NCBI GenBank assembly: GCA_026075535.2
Contig: AP026541.1
Coordinates: 8,618,001 to 8,682,000 of the forward strand
From: Tricholoma matsutake
Taxonomy: Eukaryota; Basidiomycota; Agaricomycetes; Agaricales; Tricholomataceae
Reading direction: 5' to 3'
DNA: 64,000 nt
Shown one piece after another: positions 20,811 through 33,351 of the stretch (positions are counted from its first letter, which is position 1; every line of letters begins with the position of its first letter). Below the pieces are notes generated by a model. It saw only the letters and a program-made list of their open reading frames with translations, ran no database searches and was not told where the DNA came from. The position numbers were made by a program, and so were the translations under genes.

Positions 20811-21528
20811 ATTATCTTGTCATGTCTGGCATAACTAGGGAGGACATCATCACTGCTTATCTTGCACTCATGCTCATGCATGACAATTTAAATCCAGATC
20901 ATCAGTTGATCTCAGGAATAGAACCAGATTGAGGGGGCATTAAAGAGAGATAGTAGATAGGGGGGAAAAAGAGCGACAAGGAGTTGGGCAGAATTACCAG
21001 AGGAGTGACTATGACTTCATGACAAGGCCACATGTACATAGTTAGTGACTTTCCACCCCACTCATGTGATTCCAAAACAGGAAGGTTGTTTGCTCACATT
21101 TGCTTTCCATCCAAATTGGTAGACGAGAGATCTTTTCAGATCTAGTTTTGTACATTTTAAGATGATAATGGATATGCATTGTTAAGGGTCAATGATATAA
21201 ATAGATTCAATAGATGTATGTGTGCGATAACATGAATATGTAAGAAGTAAAAGCTTAAGGAGTGACACCAGTGCAAGCCTGCAGTCATTCAATGAGGGTT
21301 TCTTTAGTTCCATTAGCTTCTACCTTGTAGTGCGAGCATAGCTGGTTAAGATGTGCTCATTTGAGAGAGTGAAGCACAAATGTATTCCATGAGTCAATTG
21401 AGCCAGGGTTGAGTGGGATCGGTGTTGCAGATGGGGTGATTGGTGGCATCAGTGGTGGTGGTGGCACAAATGATGGCGGCGGCAGTGGGGACATGGTGCA
21501 ATTGCAGTCACAGTCAATTGCAGCAGCC
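20811..21528. other. non-coding TE-region sequence
   Basis: No frame is recognised. Parts (around 20735-20770 and 21043-21080) are inverted copies of 36100-36205 near the Helitron start. A (GGT/GGC)n-rich stretch lies at 21445-21490. Confidence 0.4.
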
Positions 21529-24023
21529 TTATAAGTTGAAAGGATGTGTGATAGGTGGGTGAACTACCACCATCGCAGATGCTGTATCACCTTGATTTGA
21601 TGTTTGACAGTGCACGGGAGATGGTGACTTAGCTTGAGCAGGGGTTAGCGCATCCCTCTTTGCTTTTTTCCCTGGCCGTTCACCTCCTGAGTATGGATCA
21701 GTGTGTTTTTTCCACTTGCTTTTAATGGGTATGTTCATGATTGCTGCTGTCTCTGGCCACAAGTGCTGATTGGGTGAAATCTTCTTTTTGATTGGTAGTG
21801 ATGCATGATTGGGTGTGTTGAGTTTTGTCATGAGCAGATCAAGTTTATCATGAAGATCATGTAAGAGTTGGGGGAGGGGAGAAGGCGGTTGGGTTTGGAG
21901 ATGGATAGTGAGATTGGAAAGTGTCTTAATGATGTCCATGATTACCACTGTGTCTGTACTAGAAGAAATGGTCACTTCATCCAGGAGCTCAATATCAGTG
22001 TCATCAGAGTCCACAGAATGGTGGTTGTCAGGTTCAAATAAATCTGGGCAATATATAGCTAGTGCTGATGTTGGCACTGGTTTATAGAATTTGGGGAAGT
22101 GATTCTGAACAGCGCATACATGCTTGCAGAAGCAGATCACTGGAAACACAAGATATTCACAATTGTATGCATCTAGATCTATGCAATATCAGACACAGGG
22201 ATCTGATTGAGACTGCACAAGGAATATCTCAGTGGCATGTGCATCCTGTGAGATATGTTGGAGCATTATGGATTTTGTGTGTGCCTCAATTTCAATCCAC
22301 TTCTTGATGTTGAGATCTGGTCCTTCAAAGCCATTCTCTTGCCAACCATGTCTCTGAATGAAATATGGGACCACTTGATCAATTAAAATATGTATGAGGT
22401 GATTGAGGCACCAGTTTCTCTTCCCTTGCATAAAATTTCCCTTAAGGAGATGATGCCAACTGGAGACTCAGATTCAAGAACAATCATCAGAAAATTAACA
22501 ACCAAGCAAGAAGATCCACTTATGCCTCAACCAGCATATTTGTGTTGTGAAGCTGGAAGATGTTCCTGTCTTGCCAGTACACCCCTGACCACAACTGGAC
22601 ATATCCATCATTTACCCAGTATTCCTTAAGATAATCAATCACTGCAATGGTTTGTATTTTTCCCCAAGTGCTCTGGAATTCCTCACAATTGGTTATCCAT
22701 ATCCAATGCTTCAGAAAGTCCCAGAGTTCTGGAAAGTTATGCGTGGAGAAATGCTGTTGCCATACATGAAGCACATGCCACCATCACATTGAATTCATTT
22801 CAGCATGATCTTGATCTGACATGAAATACTCAGGTTTAATTGATGGATTTTGTGTTCAGATCACATTCAGAAAGTGCATAATAGTTTCTTCCGTTCCATT
22901 GGAAGATATCATCCATGCAGTGGGCATCCCTGACATGACAAAAATTACTTAGGCTTATTTAAAGAGTGTGGAAAATAGGGCTACATACCATGTCCCCATC
23001 AATCACAAACCAAAAGTGTAAATAAGTTCATGTTCTCATGATGTGTGGTGTTATGAGTAGCATCAATTCCAGCAGAGCGATGGCCATGTTTCTGCCAACA
23101 CTCTTGCTGATATTGGGTCTGTATAATCAGTACAAATAAATTCTTTTCTAGCCTGGAGTTGAGTGGAGATGTATCAGAACTGCTCTTCAGACTGACAAAA
23201 TGCCCCCTTTTTTGCAGAGTGGCTACCCATTCAAGAACTGAACCACCATCCTGAGATGTGAGGTGAATGGTTTCCTCCTCTATCATCTTCTTAATGCGAT
23301 GCATATCTGCATGTGTTACAAATTCAGATCGGCGTGCATCAGTTCTTGAGGTTTGCCTCATTATAGATTGTTCCTGGATCTGTTCTAACTATAAATCAAA
23401 CAGTCAGACACATTAGGTAAAGATGAAATAGCTAAAATTATCATACCCCTTTCTTGGGCTCTACACCAAGTCGAAGAAGGTGCTCAATTTCTTGATGTGT
23501 TGACTTAGGCAAGCGTGTAAAGCACACATTCTGATTTCTAATTTTGTGTGAATGATTGTCACTATACTGACCCAAGACTTGCTCCACTCCTGGATAGGTT
23601 TTGATGGTCAGGCAGCAGGGACATCCAACTCGTTTCATGGGAATCTTTCATGCCCATGCATGTTTCTTCTTGTAATCCTTTTTCCCCCACTAAACCTGCA
23701 TCTGCACACATAAATATGCTTCTCTGTCCAGAGATGTGGTGTGTTGTGGTTGGGATGAATCTCCTTGTGCACCATCTGAATAGTCTTCATCTCCTCCTCT
23801 TTTTCCAGCCATGCTCCAAATTCAGAAAGGCTAGCCTATTGCAGATTATAGCCATTGTGGATATCAAAGGTGAGCCATGGATTGCATGCGCAGGGTCTGT
23901 CAATGCATCAAATTGATCTGAATCCTCAAATGATGGTGCTGGCATATTGGCAGGGTTGAGGTATGGTGATGGCAGAGAGGTTTCTGACATGTTTGAGGAT
24001 AGCTGAAAGCAAGAAAAAGACAT
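21529..24023 (-). pseudogene. MULE-type (FAR1-like) transposase, broken
   Basis: Reading right to left: an N-terminal segment (FDALTDPAHAIHGSPL..), a FAR1-like zinc-binding DNA-binding region (KRVGCPCCLTIKTYPG) and EHLLRLGVEPKKGV. The transposase core follows with GIDATHNTTHHENMNLFTLL (first catalytic Asp) and WMISSNGTEETI, then MSDQDHAEMN (second Asp), THNFPELW and QDRNIFQLHNTNMLVEA. A SWIM zinc-finger end reads CFCKHVCAVQNHF, and a lysine-rich tail ends in PITHPFNL. A GT..AG intron seems to lie near 22930-22990. Stops and shifts near 22980-22860, 22500 and 23640 break it. TIRs were not located. Confidence 0.83.
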
Positions 24024-25190
24024 GCCTGGGCAAACAGAACCTTGTAAAACATATTGTATGATCTAAACATTGTTCTGCAAATTTTGGTGGGCTGGGGGCC
24101 CTCAAGTTGCATCACTATGATCTGAGTAGTTGATCTGGATTATAGATACAATCTATAACAACCAAAGCATGCTGGTGCCACATCACCCACTACTGTTTTC
24201 TCTCCATCATTTGTCTATCTTTATTTGATGTGGTCCATAAATTCATTTCAAAATTGATATATGTTATGGGCATTTGAGTGCTCTCATTGACATTAGTTTG
24301 TATTATGGATGGAGGGAGAGTAGCGAAGGAAAAGTTGTTACTAAAAGTACAGGGAGGTGGTACTAGAAGCCAGCGTCAGTAATACAAATTATATTTGGAA
24401 GGTGTCATGCATCAAAGTGATGGGTGTAACAAACTGGGTTGGTTGAGCATCTATCCAAGTGGAAGGACTGATGTCTATACTACCAGCAAAATATATTATG
24501 GCATCTAACACCGATATGCCAGATGATGCAGCCTTTTTTGATGTTGGTTGGTTCTTCTTTTTGGGGGTTCCAGCACCATACACCGATGCCTCTCAGACTT
24601 TTGATGTGGCGCCCGATGCCAGGGCAAAATTCTCCACATGGTGTTTCCCAGTTGGAAGTGTCATGTTGTAGGTCAAAGTGGCAATTGGTAATTTTTCAGG
24701 TGTGCTCTTCAGGCGCAATGTGGAAGCCATGGATGGCATGTCAGGCTATTGTTATCTTTGGGTAGAAACAGTAGAAGTTTCAGTGTGTGATCGCAATCAT
24801 GGTCGCAGTGGTGGGACAGTTGAATATGATGCCCAAAATCATTGACCGTTTGCTCTCAGAGATGGTGATAGTGTGATTGGGCTCTCCAGGCTTTAGAAAT
24901 ACAGCAAAGTGATTGGTGTTCTTGTTGAAGGAGAAGTCTGCAAGCCATGGTGTGGGAACATAGCCTTGGTCTACTAGAAAATCATGGGTCTCACCACCTT
25001 TGTGTTTTGGGATGACGATGATGTTGATATCTTTTGGATGCCAGTTTTGCTCGGCGTAGCTGTGTAAAAAATATAGAGCAGCTGACCTGAAAAATGCCCT
25101 GCTGTTGGCAGCAATGGTGTAAAGTAGATGTGATGGATTGTCTGTATGCAGGAGTAAGGAGGGTGTGAATGAGGTTTGGTGGAAATATTC
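24024..25190 (-). other. unrecognised TE-associated sequence
   Basis: Minus-strand frames at 24389-24583 and 24974-25231 give short peptides (GAGTPKKKNQPTSKKAASSG; HIYFTPLLPTAGHFSGQLLY) that may belong to one decayed gene upstream of the MULE transposase. Between them a shifted frame reads DFSFNKNTNHFAVFLKPGEP. I do not recognise the family. Confidence 0.3.
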
Positions 25191-25695
25191 ATACCAACTA
25201 GGGCAAGGCAGGGGTTACCCCTGGGTGTCAAATCTCATACCCTTACCCCTACCCCTGAACACCCTACCCTTAGGGGTAAGGGTATGGAAACATATAAGGG
25301 TTGCCAAGGGTATGGGAGGGTTTGTCAAGGGTACAAGGGTTTGGCACAAAATCAACATATTTAGAGCAAAATTCATTTGAAAAGTGTTGATAACTATTGT
25401 ATTTACTATTAATATCACATATTAATACCTCTTATTAACATATGAAAGCCATTATCATGTTGCACAATCCCAAAATCTGAATTTAATTGATGAAAATCTT
25501 GAATATGAGTCTTTGTAGCTGAAAAAATCAAATGATATTCTTACATAAGCATACCCCTGGCATACCCCTGTACCCTTAGTAAGGGTACAGGGGTATGCAA
25601 GGGTATGAACTTCCAAACCCCTACCCTTACCCCTCATACCCTTAGCCCAAAAACACAAGGGTATACCCCTACCCCTGCCTTGCCTTAATACCAAC
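25191..25695. mobile_element. hAT-like non-autonomous element, family B
   Basis: The element spans 25199-25687 (489 bp), flanked by ATACCAAC at 25191-25198 and 25688-25695, a perfect 8-bp duplication. Ends read TAGGGCAAGGCAGGGGT and, inverted, TAAGGCAAGGCAGGGGT. Subterminal regions repeat ACCCTTACCCCTACCCC and its complement. No coding capacity. Confidence 0.92.
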
Positions 25696-26909
25696 ACCTG
25701 GTGCAAGCAAAGTGAGCAACATTTTCAGTTGATATTGTATGTAACATTGGGTGTTTTCCTGGATTGCGTGGTTGACATGTGATATTCTGACCAGCTCTCG
25801 CATGTTCAGGAATGGAAACATCTACAATGTGATGTCAGGTACTGCAAGTGCACTCATAGCGAGGGTGGCAAACATGTGATGTAGGATATGCTGTTAGTGA
25901 TGATGGCAAAGATGGGCAGGAAATATTCGAGCATCGAAAGTGGTCAAAGAACTGTGATGAAGGTTTCACAGTACGTCATTGACCTCTTTTCATCATGTCT
26001 TATCTCTCGCCAGCTGCAGGTCTCATAGCATGGCATAGGAACAAGGTAAGTGGCAGCCAAAGGAAGTTGGGCACTGGTGATTCTGTTCAGCATAGGATAA
26101 ACATGAGCATTTTCAAGGATATTTGTTCAATGCAAATGCTGTCGAGCTGGAAATGGTTTTCGTTAATGTTATGGAAGGTGTGCATTAATGGGTGGTTTTA
26201 CCATCTATTTCTCAGAGCAGGTATTTTTCCAGCCTATCAACCAGTCTCTGTTTCATATGGGATCAGTTGCAGAACTGCCAACATGGAGGGGTAACATTCT
26301 GGTTATAAAAAATGCTGGCAAGGATAATGTGGTTGACTGTAAGGAAGAGGATAAGGGCATAATGAATGAACTTGTTGTCAGATGAGTAAAACATGATATT
26401 CACCTTCATAGTCACTTATATGTCATTAGTGCTGTTCGATACCAGATGTTGGGGCATACTTCATGAGGTTGTGGATGAGTTAGAGGACATAAGGCATTGG
26501 TTATTTTGAACGTACCACTGACTGTTGGTTTATGACAAAAGCAGAGATATTGCAGGGACTACCTGTTGGAAAGATGTTGTGATCTGGCTCAGAATGTGAA
26601 CACATAGCCATGGCTTTATAATGGGACTTCAGTTGTAATGTTTTACATATGTGGCCAAATGTCTTACCATTCCAGATTAAGTGAGTATGTCATATGTACA
26701 ATGTGAGGGTGATTTGTAGTCAGTTACTCAATGCCTCACAGTCTTGCCATCATTTGAGGTGGGACCTTATTTTCAAAGTTGTGGTGGGCTTGATTTCACA
26801 ATAACAGATGACATAGCCTTTGGCAGGCTGTGGCTGGAAGTCAGTGTTCTATATTGTGGGGGAGTAGGTGGAATGTGCAGTTAGGTTGGTTTTCTAGCAT
26901 TATTATATC
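25696..26909. other. non-coding TE-region sequence, no gene recognised
   Basis: Only short open frames with no recognisable motif occur. CpG is scarce. The sequence may belong to the element interrupted by the family B insertion. Confidence 0.4.
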
Positions 26910-27164
26910 ATGTCGGAACACCCAAGAGGGAAAGGCACCAATAGTAATGCTTACCAGCATAGATCAAATCCCTCCTTAACACCCCAAAACGTTCATCCCA
27001 GACCTTCACTGATCGTTCAAGCTCGGTTGACTGCATTCACCGCTAGTCTCATAAATGACGAGGTTGATAATCCTGTCAAACTAACTTTCAGGAGCTGGAC
27101 CAAAGAAGACGCACTAGAAACCTCATCACTATTCCGAGTCGATCAGGACAGTTGTACATATTGA
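26910..27164 (+). CDS. small open frame of unknown nature
   Basis: An 84-codon plus-strand frame (MSEHPRGKGTNSNAYQHRSN...) lies in an island with somewhat more CpG than its surroundings. It ends just left of the Helitron helicase. No domain is recognised. It could be a host exon captured by, or flanking, the Helitron, or chance. Confidence 0.25.
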   Translation: MSEHPRGKGTNSNAYQHRSNPSLTPQNVHPRPSLIVQARLTAFTASLINDEVDNPVKLTFRSWTKEDALETSSLFRVDQDSCTY

Positions 27165-27433
27165 CCAGCCACAGGTTTGAAGGAGGATACATATCAGAAA
27201 CAATGAGTGTTAGAGTCATGCCTGTCATAATGCAAGCTGATGTTCTTGTAGTGTAGAGTCAGCAGTGTCATACATTCAAGGAGGCATGCCTGGGGAGTCG
27301 AATTTTTGTAGGAAAGATGTCCTCCTTTGAATTTTTTATTCATTTTACTGTTGGCATTTGTGTGGCAGAGACGTCTGAAGAGCATCTGGTGGCAGTGGTT
27401 GTTTATGTATGCGAGGAGGGGAAGCTACTAATG

Positions 27434-29342
27434 TTAAATCATCAGAATAAATGAAACACAGCAACTGACAATCTCCTGCAGAACATATGTGGGATCATGT
27501 GCATTGGCACTGGTGGCGATCTCACATTGGGAAACCACAGTTGTCAGATAGGGCTTCTTATGTATATGAGGCATTGGTCTGCTTTCACAAACTTCTTTAT
27601 CTACAGTTATATTATATGAGTGATGCAAATTATAGATTACTTCAGAGCCACTGAAATTACCTGATAGCATCGAAGAATGGTAAAATGCCTCTGTTGAGTC
27701 GGAGCCAACAATGTGAGGGTTTGAAGTTTGCGGTGAGACATGATTGGGATGAGCCTCATAAAGATGTGAGTCTTGTCTCTGGAGACACTGGAGTAGAGTG
27801 AAGGGTTCCTCTGGCTGATTACTGTGTGGTACAAAGCTCGTCTCAATGGGATAGTCCTGAGATTCTACTGTTGAGAGAGCAAGTTGCACTTGTTTGGATT
27901 CATCAGTGTCCCCAAACTTCTCCAATGTTTGCAACAATAGTTGATGAAGTCTGCTCTTCTTGGCTTGAGCATCTTGGGATAAGGCGCAAGTAATCCTTTT
28001 TTGTTGAAAAGGATGAAGGATTAATAGACCATCCAAGGAGGTGGCTCTTGATACCATTACATATGGAGCCTCCATCCCTTGACACGACTCAAGATTGACA
28101 ATAACTTTCTCCAGGGATTGGCCCTGTGCTCGATGGGCAGTTATGGCATACACAGGCACAATAGGTACTTGGGTACAAGTAAAAGTACAGGAACATTTGG
28201 AGAATGGGTGAGTGTAATGTATTTTGCTGGCATCCGCTATAATTGGGTAATTTCTTGCTGGCAGGTAAGGCATAGGATCTGGGCAGGCATCCTCTATCTC
28301 TACTACACAAGAAAGCAAGTGTCTTTCTCCATGCTCATTCAGATAATATTGAATATGCTTTACTATGCCATAACTGCCATTTACGATCCCTCCTTTGATG
28401 TCAAAATTCTGAGGAACAAGAACAGGCATGCCAATAAATAAAGGAAGGCAGCCAAGATGGCCTCTAGTGGTGCCTGAGTGAATTGATTGTAGCTTTTTGA
28501 CCAAGTCTGGATCTTGAAGAGCATCACAATTATGTTTATCAGCTGGATAGTACCAATGAACAGTCTTTTTCAGCCTTCTTGCCCAGTGAGTTGCGCATTT
28601 TTCATTTAATGTGTCTTTTGTGGCATTATCACTTACTATGATTGGTGCTTGTGTCCATGTAGCATCCATGAGATACTTGTCTGGTGTGACAACCCAGGAT
28701 TGTAACAGTTGATAATCTGCAGAGGTGCATTGGCCTTCACGCAATCGGCCCAATAATGAAATAAAGGTATTGTTTTCTAAACCTTTCTGCCAGTGTTGTT
28801 CTTATAAGATAACAACTGTTTTCACAAACAGCCAAAGTAACTTTCCTAGCATGATGCTCTGGCCCAGCTTCAAGGAGTCATTAAAAGTATCCTTGATATG
28901 AGCGAACAGCTTTGTTTCCCTTACTGGTGGCAGCTGTGCAAAATTGCCAGCAAAAATAATGTTAATGCCTCCAAACACTGATGAGTTTCCCTTTGCAATG
29001 CTCAGCTGCTCACTGATTTGAGACAGGAATCTGCAGCTGATCATGGATACCTCATTGATGAATAAGAAGGTCAACCCCACACCACATTGCAGTAAGGTCA
29101 TTATCTGATTGAGAAGGCCCCCGACTACTGTTAGCATGGTTGATTCCTAACACAGAATGAAGTGTCATTCCCCATATGTTACGTGCCACTACTCCCATAT
29201 ATGAACACACACAAAACTGTTGACTTTGGCCACATTGCTCAAAGTAATCCTTAATTGCATTAATTACCTGCAATTTTCTGGTGCCTGCAGTGCCCCCTAG
29301 AAACATGTGTAATGGATCTCCATGAAAATCAATGCTCTGCAT
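27434..29342 (-). pseudogene. Helitron PIF1-like helicase domain, broken
   Basis: Motifs in order: Walker A written GGTAGTRKLQ (the family has GGTAGTGKS), VVARNIWGMTLHSVLGI, and Walker B written LFINEVSM instead of FIDEVSM. Motif III reads IIFAGNFAQLPPV instead of GDFAQLPPV. Then come GRLREGQCTSADYQLLQSW, VYAITAHRAQGQSLEKVIVN and YVMVSRATSLDGLLILHPF. The two Asp to Asn changes are both CG to CA. A stop/frameshift lies near 28757-28800 and another near 29100. The last 439 codons (27434-28753) are still open. Confidence 0.88.
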
Positions 29343-30166
29343 AATAACAATTCAAAAGGCACATTCTTGTTCCTTATTCAGGTGCCAGTGCCTAATTATC
29401 GCATTCACATCAGTGGCTTGTTCCTGATCAACGATATCGATATCTCGAGTGATTTGTGCTGTCACTGGCTGGACAGATTCCTGTGCATTTCGAAATGCAT
29501 TGCCATCTTGGATAGAAACAGTCACACCTGGGAGGGGTCCACTGTCAACTTCTTGAGGCTGTAAGCAATGATGCCTCTTGTTCTAAATCTGGTGTTCTGT
29601 GTATGACCCATCCCATTCATTTTCTAGATCACAACTATCTGTCAAGCTGCACCTCATGTCCTCTTTGTAGTCATCTCCATCAATGTTATCCTCCAACTCA
29701 TCAGAAAATATGCCGCTCTTTTGTGCATGAAACAGGCAAGGCAAGACGTTCTTGGAAATATTATCTTGCATCCAAGAATGACATGCATCAACAGCTTCAA
29801 TATGGGTCAAAATATCTTGCTCATCTACAAACTCTGCCAAGCCATCCTTTTCACTTGTCCAACCCTCCTGCACCTCTTGAGAAACATTCAAGTTTCTATA
29901 TCATGATTTCTGCTGACAAAAATGATCCATCTGACAATCTTTACACTCGTAAAGGATTTGCATATGATCCATAGTACTTCGAATGAGTTCAGAGCTATAA
30001 TTGGATATGAAGCATGCAAAAGCTTTGCACCAATTTGCAAAACTCTCTCACAAGTCAGACATGTGGTGCCAAGGCTTAAAGAATATCAACATCAGCTTAC
30101 AATACTGATGGTGACATTCAGTGTCATCTCAATGAGGGATTGCAGGCCCAATGGGAATAATGACAG

Positions 30167-30492
30167 GTCACATTTAGGGATCTGCATGGGTTTTGTGTAC
30201 CCATACAGGTTACAGGTATGGGTATGGGTATGGGTTGCAATAGTCCTACCCATGAGCTACAAAATGCACCAAAAATCAAGCAAAATGGTCAAGAATTGAG
30301 TGAGTTGTGATAAAAACAATCCTGTCTAGATTGTTTTTATCACAACTCACTCAATTCTTGACCGTTTTGCTTGATTTTTGGTGCGTTTTGTAGCTAAGAC
30401 CTGCAGGTTTATGGGTAAAACCTGTCATGGGTATGGGTACAGGTACAGCGTGAAATACCTGGGGGTTACCCGTGCAGATCCCTAGTCACATT
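30167..30492. mobile_element. hairpin MITE inside the Helitron, 8-bp target duplication
   Basis: The element spans 30175-30484 (310 bp), flanked by GTCACATT at 30167-30174 and 30485-30492 (perfect). Ends read TAGGGATCTGCATGGGT and, inverted, TAGGGATCTGCACGGGT. The centre is a 66-bp inverted repeat (30255-30320 and 30330-30395) around a 9-nt loop, with two arm differences, each CG versus CA. No coding capacity. It belongs with the family B elements by its CCCATACC-type subterminal repeats. Confidence 0.93.
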
Positions 30493-31040
30493 GAGGGATG
30501 TCGTATTGACAAAATGTGTGTTTCTGAATCATAATGGCCTGACTCAAGGTTGACAGTGGGACATACTCTAGTCTCTGAATCCAACAACTGCTGGAGGGAC
30601 TGTTCATCACAAATGGTGTTTTCCATTGCAGAGCCGGGTTTCTCATCATTGTCTCCCCCACCTGCGATGTTCTCTCCAGGAACTTCCTTTTTTTTATGAC
30701 TTTTTCCATGTCAGACATGAAATCCCACAAATTCATATCATTCAACAATGCGCCTTGACAAATGTAATCCATGATGTGAGAAGATCATTTCAACAACACC
30801 CCATCTGTGTCTATATCCAACCTATCTTCATCCAAATGGTTCACACTATGCTCATCCACCTCTTGTTCTTCCCTTTCATCCTTCATTATTTTCTTCACCA
30901 TTCTCAACAACATTTACAAAGCCTTCATCACTCTCTATGTTCTCATGGTCTGCATTTCTGTCTGGGCTTACCAGCTTGTAACATTCTGGGCTGGGAAATT
31001 CTGAATTGACAAAACCTTCAAATAATGTCCAATATAGCTG

Positions 31041-32215
31041 TCAGAATTCATGGCTCGTACAACGATCACCATAGTCCATCAAATACAGAGCAGCTTGAGT
31101 GGGCATCTCTTGGTGAGAGATCATCGCATGACAGCATTTCTGTAACATTTGTTTTGCCCTAGTCATCAACTCATCTTCTTGGGGATGATATTCACCAAGT
31201 TTCTGGATGGCAAGCTTCAATGCAGCATATGCAACATTTGTCTTCAGCTCTGGCTTTGAAATGTAATTTGTAATGTAATACATGATTGCCTTTGCTGCTG
31301 AGCCAGACCCTATGAATTTAATGTCCATATTACAGTGCATTGTTTGGATGATGGTAGCATTAAAATTATTTACCATTCCATCTAAACATTGCAGGCACAG
31401 ATCCCCCATCTCACTATCGATAGATGAAATGGGTTGGTAGAAATTGGGATCTAATCCAAACCAACATTCAGGCTTCGAACCAGGTGGACCTTTCCAATAT
31501 TTGAAGCACGTCTTCTTATGACTGTGGATTTGGGAACAACTGACTATATGGTACAGGTCCTTTGCCCATTCCATAGTTGAGCCCTGTTCATGATTATTTA
31601 AACCTCAGATGGAAGCTGGATGAAATTTAGAGGATGGACTTCCAAGTTAGGATCAGGATCAGGGGGGACACAAGTGGAGATGGTGTCATCAAGAAATGCC
31701 AAAAGCCGATCTCAAAAGTCACCTCAATTAGGGTCAAGTACTCTATCTTGTATCTGATTAGGATCTAGCCCCCCTTCCACCCATACTAACATATGACAAT
31801 GCAAAGTGCCCCTGCCCTGTGTTTCAACACAGCCATAATAGCCTTTAACCAAACTGAGAATGCCTCTCTCTAAGGACTCACTACAAGGATCATATCCAAG
31901 TAAGCATTTAATAAAAGCTTTCATATAGATATTAAAAAAATTTGCCGCCACAAAGGGGTTCCTCGCAACAAGAACTGACTGCTCCCAGAATTTAGGTACT
32001 TCTTCATTTAAAAGGTGATCCACATTGATGTTCGCACCCGCAAGCAGCTTAACCACTGGATTGAATATGTCCCCAGGATTCAGAGTGAGATAAAAACTTG
32101 GCAGCCCTAAATGAATCATTAATCCCTGAATCTCATTCCTCATCATAAGCCATGCAGATGATGAACCAAGAACATAGGAGGTAACAACATTTACTTCCTT
32201 CATTAGAACTAGCAT
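31041..32215 (-). pseudogene. Helitron Rep (HUH) nuclease region, broken
   Basis: The right-hand frame contains GLPSFYLTLNPGDIFNPVVK and LVKGYYGCVETQGRGTLHCH, followed by MLVWVEGGLDPNQI. The HCH is the metal-binding HUH motif of rolling-circle nucleases. The left-hand frame has IKFIGSGSAAKAIMYYITNY then ISKPELK, the two-tyrosine motif. These residues are the expected catalytic set. A break lies at 31574-31724. Confidence 0.88.
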
Positions 32216-33064
32216 TTTAAGGTCCGGTTAAGTCCAGTTTTTGATGTCTAAATGGGGCAACTGCAACCACAACTGGTCCAGGACCAACCCAGATATTGAT
32301 GGACCCCAACTGGACCACATAGGACCAGTCCATATTGGTCCATGGACCGACAAAAACCAGTCCAAACTGACTTTTTGTTGTAAAATTTGTCGTACCAATA
32401 TAGCTCATATGTTTCTCGGCAACTATTACCCGGACAGTTTAACCGTTACTTAGGGAGTTGGATATTGTAATTCCCCGGTGATCAGTCCAATTTTTAAGAG
32501 ATTTTATCAAGATTTGACTGAGATATGACCAAAATGAAAGTACATTGTATTACATGTTGTAGGTTGTAGGTTGTAGGTTGTAGTTGTAGTATGTAGTTGC
32601 AGCTTGTCAGGGGTGTTAAATTAGTCAAAGATACATGGTACAGATGTTTATGTGTGTTATTTTTACATATTGGATGGTGTCCAATTGTACCCAACATTTT
32701 TGTAACACAAGGTATAAGCAGTACAATCAAAGTTATTTTAATCACGATGAAATTCTTGTGCAAAATGTATTTGGTGATATCTCTCTCAGTTCTCAACCAT
32801 TTTTAATGGTCCAGGGGGCAAAATTGAAGTCATTATGTGTGGAAATTAGGTAGTATAGTTTATGTGACATATAAACCGGTTGCAACCAGTTTTTATTGGT
32901 TTTTATTGGCTCAATAATATTTTTCAAAGTAAAAGACTGGCAACTGGACTGCAAAAGACCAGTCCTATAAATAGCCACCTGACAAACCGGACTTTGGTTA
33001 AGTTTGGTTCGGTTTTGGTCTTTTTTCAGTTTGTAGGACTGGACCTTTAAACACTAATTAGAAC
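32202..33064. mobile_element. hAT-like non-autonomous element, family A, inside the Helitron
   Basis: The element spans 32210-33056 (847 bp), flanked by ATTAGAAC at 32202-32209 and 33057-33064 (perfect). Ends read TAGCATTTTAAGGTCCGGTT and, inverted, TAGTGTTTAAAGGTCCAGTC. AACTGGACC-like and GGTTGCAACCAG repeats are subterminal. Tandem GTTGTAG units occur at 32557-32590. No transposase. Confidence 0.92.
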
Positions 33065-33351
33065 CAGAACACGCTTCTCCTCATCATCATAAGCAGTTGC
33101 ATAATCCCCTCAGGCAACATGTTCAGATACATGATGAACTGCATCAGTGGACACAGTGCCAAACCTCACAACTACAGACTCAAAGCTATCTTTCTTCACC
33201 TTCAAGCTGGTATGTAATAATACTGCCTGTCTCTGCAACATATTAAATGCTGTAAATAGGAAGGAATGATGTTGTTGGAAATGTCAATCTGCTAAAGAAA
33301 ACAAATGCTTGACATGAGCTTTCATGGATACTGAAACACTTCACAAGCAAT

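Noticed and set aside
30255..30395. Palindrome as a transcription terminator or attachment site
   Set aside because: It is the centre of a MITE with a clean 8-bp target duplication, so the element explains it.
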